Below, piece by piece: positions 1 to 6,544 of a stretch of DNA of 8,235 nucleotides. The position numbers and the translations under genes were made by a program. Location of the stretch: contig JAUHZH010000078.1 of the NCBI GenBank assembly GCA_030426065.1, positions 1 to 8,235 on the forward strand, in the 5' to 3' direction. Numbering within the stretch: position 1 is the stretch's first letter; every line of letters starts with the position of its first letter. Under the pieces are notes generated by a model. That model did no database searches, had not been told where the DNA came from, and saw nothing but the letters and a program-made list of their open reading frames with translations. Source of the stretch: Gammaproteobacteria bacterium. GTDB lineage: Bacteria; Pseudomonadota; Gammaproteobacteria; Xanthomonadales; Marinicellaceae.

Positions 1-1550
1 CGATCTCCGATGATGTGCCCATAGACGTCATTGACTTGTTTGAAGTCATCGATGTCAAAAATGGCCAATCCAAAGCCTTTCTTTCCATGTTGGCCTGGTT
101 TAATCAAATTTTCGATGGCGTGTATGCTGGCGCGCCGATTCATCAAACCAGTCAAAAAGTCTGTTCTCGAACGCGATCGGTATTCTTTCCTTGATTTGTA
201 GAGAAAAAACACGATGATCAAAAGCAACAGGGTGATCAATACCGCGATGGTTCGGGTCAGCTGACTGAATTGCTCTTTGCTTTTTTCATTGGCCAGCTCC
301 AGCTCTTTGATCGCCAGCTTGTCTTCCAACCCTTGTTTTTGAAATTCATTGATTTCTTGGTTGAAAGCCATGGAAATCGCTGCAGTGTTGTTTTTCATGA
401 AATCCAGTTTAGAGGCACGTTCTTCGGCTTTGCTTTGCCACAATGTTTGCATGGCTTGGTTCTGCTCACCACGTTCCCACAACACCACAGCTTGGAACTC
501 TTTTTTAACCGGGTCATTGAGTTGTTCCAACAATGCATCAACATCTGTTGTCAGGTGTGACAAGGCATTAGGTAGTCCTGCACGGTGCATGGCAATCGAT
601 TTCATGGCCATGGCCTGGTTGATGAAATACTGTTCACTGGTGGTTGATTGCAGCGCCAAAGCTTTGGCTAAAATGGGAGAAGCTTGTTCAAACAAACCTT
701 GGGCATAATACAAACGGCCTTGATTGAAGTGAGCAAAGAACGTGAAATCTTTGAAATCAGGGTGTTGCTCGCTCAATTGATACAACTCATCGACGTGGGA
801 CTGTCCTTGTTCCCAAGATTGTAAAGCCATGCTTTCTCCCACCAAAGAGTGCTGCATGTTGAACATGTCTTGAATTTCACCAACTTCAGCCCAACCTTGG
901 TAGGCTTTGAGCAGGTATTCGTATGCTTTTTCATGCAAAAAGTTGCGCCGATAAAGCAGTCCTGTGGCGTTGTGGATCAAAGCAGATTGTGTGGCTGACA
1001 GGTTGTTTTTGTTGGCCACATCTGCGGCTTCTTTGAGTACTGCCAAGCCGTCTTCAAACTGCTCAAAACCTTTATTGAAGCAAAAAGCATATTGGTTCAA
1101 AGAACCGACCAACGCCAAAGGGTGGTCAATTTTCCGGGCCACTTCAACGGCTGCTTTGCGGTCATCACAATACACTTTGGGGTCATTGGTCAGCAAATAG
1201 TCCATGTAAGACCGGTCCAACAATGCCTTGACCCAATGTTCATTGGCTTGGCCATGTGTTTTGAACAGACTGACACTGGTGGTGAACTCTTTTTTGGCGG
1301 CTTCTATGTCGCGTTCAACAGTTTCTTTGTGGAGGCCTCGGCTGTGGTAAAATCGCGCTTGGTCTATGTCAGACCATTGATTGATTAAGGGGAAGGTTTG
1401 GCTGAACGCTTGGCTTTTTTCTTGATCAGACTGGGCTTGTTCCAATTGTTCAGCGAACGCATCAAAATCTTGCTGGGCATCAACAGCAAAAGGCATCAGC
1501 AACAGGCACAGGCACAGGCACAGGTGTATGGTCAGGGTAAGCATCCCCAT
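1..1550 (-). CDS. TPR-repeat sensor diguanylate cyclase (GGDEF), C-terminus cut by window edge
   Basis: Predicted to make cyclic di-GMP in the cytoplasm in response to a periplasmic signal. The window holds 516 codons and the frame is open to the left edge. Residues 1-25 form a signal peptide ending AVDA, followed by about 400 mostly helical residues with TPR-like character (for example GRLYYAQGLFEQASPILAKA). A charged coiled-coil-like helix (about 395-430) leads to one membrane segment (about 435-454, LITLLLLIIVFFL). The GGDEF domain then begins: DFLTGLMNRR at 464-473 and FDIDDFKQVND at 498-508, followed by YGHIIGD at 510-516. The GGDEF signature itself lies outside the window, so catalytic competence cannot be judged. 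An in-frame TAA two codons upstream rules out an earlier start; ATG at 1544 is the alternative. The signal peptide has no Lys or Arg and contains a Leu-Cys repeat. It is transcribed separately from the PLP gene upstream. Confidence 0.9.
   Translation of the reverse strand, partial: MGMLTLTIHLCLCLCLLLMPFAVDAQQDFDAFAEQLEQAQSDQEKSQAFSQTFPLINQWSDIDQARFYHSRGLHKETVERDIEAAKKEFTTSVSLFKTHGQANEHWVKALLDRSYMDYLLTNDPKVYCDDRKAAVEVARKIDHPLALVGSLNQYAFCFNKGFEQFEDGLAVLKEAADVANKNNLSATQSALIHNATGLLYRRNFLHEKAYEYLLKAYQGWAEVGEIQDMFNMQHSLVGESMALQSWEQGQSHVDELYQLSEQHPDFKDFTFFAHFNQGRLYYAQGLFEQASPILAKALALQSTTSEQYFINQAMAMKSIAMHRAGLPNALSHLTTDVDALLEQLNDPVKKEFQAVVLWERGEQNQAMQTLWQSKAEERASKLDFMKNNTAAISMAFNQEINEFQKQGLEDKLAIKELELANEKSKEQFSQLTRTIAVLITLLLLIIVFFLYKSRKEYRSRSRTDFLTGLMNRRASIHAIENLIKPGQHGKKGFGLAIFDIDDFKQVNDVYGHIIGD
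1503..1524 (-). repeat. Hexanucleotide tandem repeat in the signal peptide of the GGDEF protein
   Basis: The unit CAGGCA (plus-strand reading) is repeated about 3.7 times without error. On the coding strand it reads CTGTGC and encodes alternating Leu-Cys in the hydrophobic core of the signal peptide (residues 10-16). Each unit is six bases, so gain or loss of a copy would change the core by two residues and leave the frame intact. Confidence 0.75.
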
Positions 1551-1552
1551 CG

Positions 1553-1581
1553 ATTATAGAAGAGGAATGACCGAACTGCAA
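1553..1581 (-). promoter_or_regulatory. Sigma70-type promoter for the TPR-GGDEF gene
   Basis: Read on the minus strand, a perfect -10 hexamer TATAAT (1558-1553) lies 17 bases downstream of TTGCAG (1581-1576, three of six matches to the -35 consensus). The -10 ends two bases before the first ATG (1550), so a normal start site would fall within or next to the start codon. No Shine-Dalgarno-like sequence precedes either ATG. The hexamers are seen directly; promoter activity and leaderless translation are inferred. Confidence 0.5.
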
Positions 1582-1636
1582 TCACCTACTAAAATCAATA
1601 ACTTATGGCGTATTTCTAATTTTTTTATTAAATAGC

Positions 1637-1666
1637 TTGCATTAAGAAAAGCTTCTATGCTATTGT
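1637..1666 (+). promoter_or_regulatory. Candidate promoter for an intergenic small RNA
   Basis: TTGCAT (1637-1642, four of six matches to the -35 consensus) lies 18 bases before TATTGT (1661-1666, four of six matches to the -10). A TG dinucleotide at 1658-1659 supplies an extended -10 element. The surroundings are AT-rich. It points rightward, towards the terminator at 1718-1749, with no protein gene in between. The match is moderate and could be chance in AT-rich DNA. Confidence 0.3.
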
Positions 1667-1672
1667 TTCAAA

Positions 1673-1749
1673 TAAGAAATGTGTCCTAAACCGATTCCAA
1701 CTTCGGTTATACCTCTTAATCCCAAACCATCCGGTCTGGGATTTTTTTT
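1673..1749 (+). ncRNA. Candidate intergenic small RNA of about 77 nt
   Basis: No known RNA family is recognised. The model runs from the predicted start site after the promoter at 1637-1666 to the end of the T tract. It contains a 6-bp hairpin (AACCGA 1689-1694 with TCGGTT 1703-1708, 8-nt loop), then an unpaired stretch of about ten bases containing ACCTCTT, then the terminator hairpin with eight Ts. The unpaired segment is complementary to AAGAGGT, which resembles a Shine-Dalgarno sequence, and a terminal U8 is typical of Hfq-bound RNAs. Both flanking protein genes are on the other strand, so the terminator needs a plus-strand transcript to explain it. The structure is visible; expression and function are inferred. 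It has no start codon followed by a meaningful reading frame. Confidence 0.3.
1718..1749 (+). terminator. Rho-independent terminator, plus-strand orientation
   Basis: The stem pairs 1718-1728 with 1733-1743 and has one A-C mismatch (1725/1736) and a four-base loop (1729-1732). An uninterrupted run of eight Ts follows (1742-1749; its first two bases also close the stem). Read on the minus strand, the hairpin lies beyond the stop of the PLP enzyme gene but is followed by TAAGAGG rather than a T run. It is therefore poorly placed to end the minus-strand operon unless the hairpin alone causes pausing. Confidence 0.7.
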
Positions 1750-1754
1750 GCCTG

Positions 1755-2906
1755 TTATTCATGCAGTCCGTCCAATGCCTGGACCCAATCGGCAACCAGA
1801 TCATCGATGTGTTCAATCCCCAACGAAACCCGAAGCAGGTTGTTGGGCGTTGGGCTGCTGTCACCCTCGACTGATTTTCGGTGTTCAATCAATGATTCCA
1901 CACCGCCCAAACTGGTGGCTGCCGTGAACAATTGCAAACGGCCAATCAGTGCCATTGCTGCTTTCGCATCACTTCCCACCTGAATCGACAACATGGCGCC
2001 ATACCCATTGGGCATTTGTTGCTGCGCCAACCGGTGTTGAGGGTGAGCAGGCAATCCAGGGTAGTGAACCGCTCTGATTTTGGGGTGTTGACTTAAAAAG
2101 TGCGCCAATTGCTCGGCATTTCGGGTTTGCTGATTCAGGCGCAAGGGCAGGGTTTTGATGCCCCGCAACATCAACCAACAGTCAAAAGGCGATGGTACGG
2201 CACCAGATAAGTTTTGAATGTTTTTGATTTTTTCAGCGAGTTGGGTGGTGGCGGCTTCAGACAACACCAGCGCACCACCCAAACTGTCTGAATGACCGCC
2301 GAAGTATTTGGTGGTTGAATACATCACCACATCCGCACCCAAATCAATGGGTTTTTGTAATATGGGGGTGGACCACGTGTTGTCCACTGCACACAGGGCA
2401 CCGTGTTCGTGCGCCAATTCGGCCAGTGCCTTGATGTCGGAAACTTTCAACTGCGGATTGGAAGGGGTTTCCAACCACAACAAAGCCGTTTCAGGCTTGA
2501 TTGCCGATTGGACTGCACCTGTATCGGTCATGTCCACCACACTGTGTGACAACTGCCAGCGATCAAACACTTCTTTCACCAACAATTGGACGGAATAATA
2601 AGCATCATCCGGAACCAAAACGTGATCACCAGGTTTCAAAGTTTGAAGCACCGTACTGATGGCCGCCATCCCGGAAGCAAAGGCGAACCCACAAGACGCT
2701 CCTTCCAATTGTGCCAGGACATGTTCTAATTGGTCACGATTGGGGTTGTTGTGTCGGGTATAAACAAAACCACTGGCATAACTGCCATCGGTTTCCCTTT
2801 TGAACGTGGTGGTTGGGTAGATCACATTGGCCACAGAACCACTGTCATCGTGATTATCCGTCAATTGGATGGCCAAGGTTTCGTTTTGAAGGTCGGTTTT
2901 TTTCAT
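1755..2906 (-). CDS. Cystathionine gamma-synthase/gamma-lyase family PLP enzyme
   Basis: A 383-residue cytosolic enzyme of the Cys/Met-metabolism PLP family (fold type I), close to the usual 380-400 residues. Family landmarks appear in order: YTR at 49-51 (phosphate-contacting Tyr and Arg of the neighbouring subunit), ASGM at 77-80, the stacking Tyr near 103 in DDAYYS, DNTWSTP at 175-181 (Asp175 pairs with the PLP nitrogen), STTKYFGGHSD at 197-207 with Lys200 as the Schiff-base lysine, and SLGGVESLIEH at 332-342. These activities are hard to separate by eye: gamma-synthase (metB), gamma-lyase, beta-lyase and methionine gamma-lyase all share the landmarks. A gamma-synthase-like or gamma-lyase role is favoured, so no symbol is given. 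The ATG lies nine bases after the stop of the broken transporter gene, with only a weak AAAG-type ribosome site, so it is probably the last gene of the catabolic operon. Confidence 0.88.
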   Translation of the reverse strand: MKKTDLQNETLAIQLTDNHDDSGSVANVIYPTTTFKRETDGSYASGFVYTRHNNPNRDQLEHVLAQLEGASCGFAFASGMAAISTVLQTLKPGDHVLVPDDAYYSVQLLVKEVFDRWQLSHSVVDMTDTGAVQSAIKPETALLWLETPSNPQLKVSDIKALAELAHEHGALCAVDNTWSTPILQKPIDLGADVVMYSTTKYFGGHSDSLGGALVLSEAATTQLAEKIKNIQNLSGAVPSPFDCWLMLRGIKTLPLRLNQQTRNAEQLAHFLSQHPKIRAVHYPGLPAHPQHRLAQQQMPNGYGAMLSIQVGSDAKAAMALIGRLQLFTAATSLGGVESLIEHRKSVEGDSSPTPNNLLRVSLGIEHIDDLVADWVQALDGLHE

Positions 2907-2915
2907 GGCTTTATT

Positions 2916-3732
2916 TTATCTTTTTTGCCCAATCAGTACACCGCCTAAAACCAAAACCGCAGCCCAAAGCAATTCGACACTCACCCCTTCCCCCAAAAAC
3001 ACCCAAGCCATCAAAGCGGCCCACAAAGGCACAGTCATTTGCACATTGGCAGCCGTGGCCGTTTTCAATTCAGGCAACACTTGATACCAAAGGGCATAAG
3101 CCAAAGCCGAAGTCACCGCGCCTGAAACCACGGCCAACACCACATCCGGAAACGTCTGCAACGTAAGGCATCAGTGGCAAAGTGATGAAACCCAAAACGG
3201 CGGCCAAAGCAAAATTCCAAGCCGTGAACGCAGTGGGTGGCTGCTTGTTGTGTCGGCCAAGCCAGGTATAAATGCCCCAAGCCAAACCCGCCAACACCAT
3301 CATGGAAAAACCTTCAACTGAAGGTGTGCCCCATTGTGGCCAGAGCCAATAGGCCAAACCTGCGGCCGCCAGCACCATACCAACCACCTCCCACCCTCTG
3401 ATGCGCTCTTGGCTTGTCTGGGCCAACACGAACAGTGTCAACTGAACAGAACCAAACAACACCAAAGCCCCAGCGGCGGCACCGATGTGACGGTAAGCCA
3501 GGGAAAACAACAAGGCATAAGCCCACAATGCAAGCCCTGGCAAGTATGTTTTAGGCTCCAGCCAAGGCGGCTTGACCTGGTGAGCAAAAGAAAGCACCAT
3601 GGCGCCAGCAGTCAGCCTGATCCATGTGAAGCTGATGGCATCGATGTGCTGTCCTTCCAGAGCCATGCGGCACAACAATGAATTGGCTGCAAAAGCCAAC
3701 ACACAGGCCAAAGTGTATAAGATCAATTTCAA
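2916..3732 (-). pseudogene. EamA/DMT-family transporter, interrupted by a one-base frameshift
   Basis: A predicted inner-membrane metabolite exporter of the drug/metabolite transporter superfamily; the substrate is unknown. Two frames together cover a complete EamA protein of about 271 residues. The first frame, from the TTG at 3732, encodes the N-terminal repeat and half of the second, through LGFITLPLMPY near 3160. It then runs on into about 30 unrelated residues to a stop at 3070. The second frame resumes with QTFPDVVLAVVSGAVTSALA and continues through ALWYQVLPELKTATAANVQM and FLGEGVSVELLWAAVLVLGG to the stop at 2916. Removing one base near 3150-3162, for instance one T of CCTTACG on the coding strand, restores one frame. 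The start overlaps the formamidase-like stop as TTGA, and no Shine-Dalgarno is visible. Either the gene is inactive or the base is a sequencing error. No programmed-slippage signal is seen. Confidence 0.82.
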
Positions 3733-4538
3733 GTTGCCGGACTGTAAATCACAGGGTGGCTGGGAACGGCATTGAGTTTCAGTTTGGGGGTTTGCAAATT
3801 CAATAAATAAACACCATCTTCGACATGGTTGGGCACATAGGCCATTTCAGTGATGGTCTTTTCCACCTTGTGTTCTGAATCCAATTGATGGCAGCCTGGC
3901 GCCACTTGCCAAAACAAGCGGTGATTACTCAATTGTCCGTCATCATAAAGGCGGTCTACTGATGGAAAATCGACCAACAAATGTAGAAAAGGGGTCTCTT
4001 CACTGAGCCAGCGCATCGCATCATGGGTGAAAAAGGGTGGCTCCACATCGACACCATATTGATAAGATTGTTTGGATCGACCATTGGGTAAGGTCCTGAT
4101 AATCAAAGCAATGACACCTTTGTGTAATGTTTTAATTACACTTGTCAATGTTTTTTTACTGATCACCAAGTCTTCATCTGCCAAGGGCGGTGAATAGCCC
4201 TCAGACGTGTCGCTTGCTTTGCTGGGTGTCACCGTGATCACTTGTGCCAACATCAATGGCTGTTGCAACACTTCATGTGGCGCCACCACTTCATCGACGA
4301 TGTGGGAAATGCTTTCGGTGTGGGTTCCATTACAATGAGGATTGAGCGTCACATCTTGGGCATTGCATGAACCACCCTGACGCGTGTCACCCACAAAACT
4401 GCCTGACTTCATGGGACTGACGGCAGCCCGCTGGGCACCAAAATGATTGGGCTGCTCACCTTCAAAATCCAAAGTGATGGCCAATGACTGGGGCGCTTCA
4501 CTCAAATCAAACAGCCATTCTGATGCCTGCAGTTTCAT
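3729..4538 (-). CDS. Cyclase-family protein, probable kynurenine formamidase
   Basis: A 269-residue protein of the cyclase/KynB family, which are metal-dependent amide hydrolases; bacterial KynB converts N-formylkynurenine to kynurenine and formate. The metal-binding region is HCNGTHTESISH at 68-79. This resembles the family HxGTHxDxPxH motif but has an extra residue between the first His and the GTH and a Glu in place of the Asp. It is longer than classical KynB (about 210 residues), so it belongs to a divergent branch. Context supports the role: its ATG overlaps the ACMS decarboxylase stop as ATGA, directly within the 3-hydroxyanthranilate genes, and its own stop overlaps the transporter start. 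No Shine-Dalgarno precedes it, so translation probably depends on coupling. Another cyclic amide or ester hydrolase of the pathway remains possible. Confidence 0.7.
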   Translation of the reverse strand: MKLQASEWLFDLSEAPQSLAITLDFEGEQPNHFGAQRAAVSPMKSGSFVGDTRQGGSCNAQDVTLNPHCNGTHTESISHIVDEVVAPHEVLQQPLMLAQVITVTPSKASDTSEGYSPPLADEDLVISKKTLTSVIKTLHKGVIALIIRTLPNGRSKQSYQYGVDVEPPFFTHDAMRWLSEETPFLHLLVDFPSVDRLYDDGQLSNHRLFWQVAPGCHQLDSEHKVEKTITEMAYVPNHVEDGVYLLNLQTPKLKLNAVPSHPVIYSPAT

Positions 4539-5551
4539 GACAGTCTGAAGCGCTCAGCCGAAACATTCAACCATTCCAAGGCCGTACCCGACAACATCCG
4601 TGCTTTCATTGTGTCGTCATAAGGCATTGACCTGATCAACCGACCTGGCTGCAACTCCCCCAAAGGGAAAGGATAATCAGTACCCAAAGCCAACCGGTCA
4701 GCGCCCATCAGGTTGACCAAGTAATCCAACATGCCTGGGTCATGAACCAGTGTGTCGAGGTACATTTGTTTCAAATATTTGCGTGGGTTGTGGGGGTTGT
4801 CAACTGCGACCAAGTCAGGGCGCACTTCAAAGCCATGTTCAATGCGGCCGATGCTGGCAGGGAAGCCACCGCCACCATGCGCGAATGCGATGCGCAGATC
4901 AGGCAAACGCTCCAAAACGCCGCCAAAAATCAAAGAACAAATCGCCAATGAGGTCTCGGCCGGCATGCCGACCAGCCAAGGCAACCAATATTTATTCATT
5001 TGGTTTTTGCCCACCATGTCCCACGGATGGACAAACACCGCTGCACCGAGGTCTTGGGCGGCTTCAAAGATGGGAAACAAAGCCGGCTCATTGAGGTTCC
5101 ACTCATTGATGTGTGAACCGATTTGAACACCAGCCAAACCCAGTTCTTTGACACAGCGTTCCAATTCCTTGATGGCCAAATCGGGTGCCTGCATCGGGAG
5201 GGTGCCCAAACCGACAAACCGATTCGGATTGGCCGCCACTTTTTGTGCCAAATCATCATTGAGGAATTGCGCCAAATCATAAGTGTCTTTCGGTTTGGCC
5301 CAGTAACAAAACATGACAGGTACCGTAGACAAGACCTGAACATGGACCCCGTGCTGGTCACATTCCTGTATCCTTACAGCCGGGTCCCAGCAGTTGGCTT
5401 CGATGTCCCTGAAATGGCGCCCGTCTTGCATCATTCTGGCACAGCCACAACCGGTGTGTTCCAGTTGAACAAAGCCACCATAACCATACTTTTCGCGTAA
5501 GTTAGGCCAATTTTCGGGCAAAATGTGGGTGTGTATGTCAATGGTCAGCAT
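4535..5551 (-). CDS. nbaD: 2-amino-3-carboxymuconate-6-semialdehyde decarboxylase (ACMSD)
   Basis: A 338-residue amidohydrolase-superfamily enzyme, the normal ACMSD length. It decarboxylates 2-amino-3-carboxymuconate semialdehyde to 2-aminomuconate semialdehyde, drawing the intermediate away from spontaneous quinolinate formation. Expected zinc ligands and catalytic residues are visible: His7 and His9 (IDIHTHILPENWP), His175 (FVHPWDM), His225 (AFAHGGGG) and Asp292 (GTDYPFPLGE). The active-site arginine is in GRHFRDI (Arg45/Arg48). The start is taken as ATG at 5551, five bases after GGAG and overlapping the dioxygenase stop by one base (TGATG). A GTG one codon earlier (5554) is possible but lies only two bases from GGAG. 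The product of the upstream gene is this enzyme's substrate, so the pair acts in direct series. The symbol nbaD follows the Pseudomonas 2-nitrobenzoate pathway naming. Confidence 0.95.
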   Translation of the reverse strand: MLTIDIHTHILPENWPNLREKYGYGGFVQLEHTGCGCARMMQDGRHFRDIEANCWDPAVRIQECDQHGVHVQVLSTVPVMFCYWAKPKDTYDLAQFLNDDLAQKVAANPNRFVGLGTLPMQAPDLAIKELERCVKELGLAGVQIGSHINEWNLNEPALFPIFEAAQDLGAAVFVHPWDMVGKNQMNKYWLPWLVGMPAETSLAICSLIFGGVLERLPDLRIAFAHGGGGFPASIGRIEHGFEVRPDLVAVDNPHNPRKYLKQMYLDTLVHDPGMLDYLVNLMGADRLALGTDYPFPLGELQPGRLIRSMPYDDTMKARMLSGTALEWLNVSAERFRLS

Positions 5552-6078
5552 CACAACTCCAGTTGGTTGCTGTCAGGCATCACCGTGCCACATTGGTCAC
5601 AGGTTCTGAGTGATTCGTCAGCAAAAAAGCGATCAAACACTGGCAAAAAATCTTTTTCAATGCTCCTCAAAGTGAAGTATTCTTCAAACAACTTGTGGTT
5701 GCAGTTTTCGCAGTACCACATCAAACCGTCTTTTTCATCAGGCAACCGCTTCCTTTCCACCACCAAACCAATGGAATCGGCAAAGCGGACCGGAGAATGT
5801 GGCATTTTGGGCGGCAATAAAAACACTTCCCCGGCTTTGATGGGGTAGTCGACCACTTCGCCATTTTGTTGTGTTTTCAACAGCATTTCACCTTCAAGTT
5901 GGTAAAAAAACTCAGGCCCTTCATCGTAATGGTAATCTCGGCGGCCGTTGGGCCCACCCACCACCATGACAATGAATTCATCGTCTTCGAACACCTGTTT
6001 GTTACACACCGGCGGTTTCAACAAATCACGGTGTTCATCAATCCATTTCTGGAAATTAAATGGGGCAACTGGGCTCAT
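5551..6078 (-). CDS. nbaC: 3-hydroxyanthranilate 3,4-dioxygenase
   Basis: A 175-residue cupin that opens the ring of 3-hydroxyanthranilate with O2 to give 2-amino-3-carboxymuconate semialdehyde. The catalytic iron ligands are His50 (RRDYHYDEGPE), Glu56 and His94 (PPKMPHSPVRF). Substrate-binding arginines are Arg46/47 and Arg98, and Glu109 lies in VVERKR. The bacterial form's second, rubredoxin-like metal site is complete: CENC at 123-126 and CDQC at 160-163. The ATG at 6078 is preferred over an in-frame ATG at 6105 because it follows GGAGG by four bases, overlaps the deaminase stop as ATGA, and gives the N-terminus expected for the family (APFNFQKWIDEH). The known family member nbaC/HAAO matches throughout; all key residues are present. 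Confidence 0.96.
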   Translation of the reverse strand: MSPVAPFNFQKWIDEHRDLLKPPVCNKQVFEDDEFIVMVVGGPNGRRDYHYDEGPEFFYQLEGEMLLKTQQNGEVVDYPIKAGEVFLLPPKMPHSPVRFADSIGLVVERKRLPDEKDGLMWYCENCNHKLFEEYFTLRSIEKDFLPVFDRFFADESLRTCDQCGTVMPDSNQLEL

Positions 6079-6497
6079 GAGCCCTCCGGCATCACAGCGA
6101 TGCATTTGAGTTCGATGGCGATGGGTGTGGGTAAGGCATTGATTTCCACCGTGGTTCGGCAGGGTTGGTTGTCGGCAAAATATTCGGCATAGACTTTGTT
6201 ATAAGCCTTGAAGTCGTCTTTCATGTTGGTCAAAAACACCGTCACGTCAACCAAATCCATCCAAGAAGCACCTGAGGCTTCCAAAACCGCCCTGACGTTA
6301 TCAAAAACACTGCGACATTGTGTTTTAATACAGTAGTCCTGAATCTTGCCCTCGGCATCTAAGGTAACACCAGGAATCTCATCTCGACCTTTGGATCGGG
6401 GACCAACACCAGATAAAAACAACAACTGACCCACTTGCCGTGCATGCGGATACAAACCCACTGGGTCTGGCGCATCACTGGCCATGACTTTTTTCAT
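6075..6497 (-). CDS. nbaF: RidA-family 2-aminomuconate deaminase
   Basis: A 140-residue protein of the RidA/YjgF/Rid enamine-imine deaminase family. This branch hydrolyses 2-aminomuconate and releases ammonia, the step after the decarboxylase and the semialdehyde dehydrogenase. Diagnostic sequence includes LFLSGVGPR (26-34), IPGV (41-44), TQCRSVFDNVRAVL (59-72), DVTVFLTNMKDDF (84-96) and CRTTVEINALPTPIAIELKC (113-132); Arg114 and Glu129 are the expected active-site residues. The ATG at 6497 is preferred because GGAG lies six bases upstream; the longer reading back to 6611 crosses the divergent promoter region and part of the VOC gene. It is the first gene of the minus-strand operon, with its regulation probably in the 82-base gap before it. 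Generic RidA function (2-aminoacrylate detoxification) is less likely given the motifs and neighbours. Confidence 0.9.
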   Translation of the reverse strand: MKKVMASDAPDPVGLYPHARQVGQLLFLSGVGPRSKGRDEIPGVTLDAEGKIQDYCIKTQCRSVFDNVRAVLEASGASWMDLVDVTVFLTNMKDDFKAYNKVYAEYFADNQPCRTTVEINALPTPIAIELKCIAVMPEGS

Positions 6498-6522
6498 ATT
6501 TTTCTCCGTTTGCGTTTTTGGC

Positions 6523-6544
6523 GCTGGACAAAGGCCGGTCCAGC
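6523..6544. repeat. Inverted repeat in the divergent promoter region (candidate operator)
   Basis: Perfect 7-bp arms, GCTGGAC (6523-6529) and GTCCAGC (6538-6544), are separated by eight bases. The repeat lies between the oppositely transcribed deaminase and VOC genes, and neither side has the T run of a terminator. Each arm carries TGGAC, usable as a -35 core in either direction. A dimeric regulator bound here could control both units; the regulator is unknown and not encoded in the window. Confidence 0.5.

Noticed and set aside
270..708. Plus-strand open frames in this region
   Set aside because: They lie antisense to the continuous TPR-GGDEF reading frame and have no family resemblance or ribosome sites.
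1503..1524. Tandem repeat as a CRISPR or mobile-element signature
   Set aside because: The unit is six bases with no spacers, lies inside a signal peptide coding region, and no cas or transposase gene is nearby.
1718..1749. Use of this hairpin as the terminator of the minus-strand operon
   Set aside because: On the minus strand the hairpin is followed by TAAGAGG, with the A run on the wrong side. The T8 tract belongs to the plus orientation.
3140..3165. Programmed ribosomal frameshifting in the EamA gene
   Set aside because: There is no slippery heptamer, no early stop codon at the shift point (the wrong frame runs about 30 codons) and no evident stimulatory structure. A mutation or sequencing error is simpler.
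4742..5500. Several plus-strand frames of 69-125 residues
   Set aside because: They are antisense to the ACMS decarboxylase, whose catalytic residues are intact. The compositions look like frame shadows.
6079..6105. Earlier ATG for 3-hydroxyanthranilate dioxygenase
   Set aside because: It adds nine residues not expected in the family. ATG 6078 has GGAGG and an ATGA overlap with the upstream gene.
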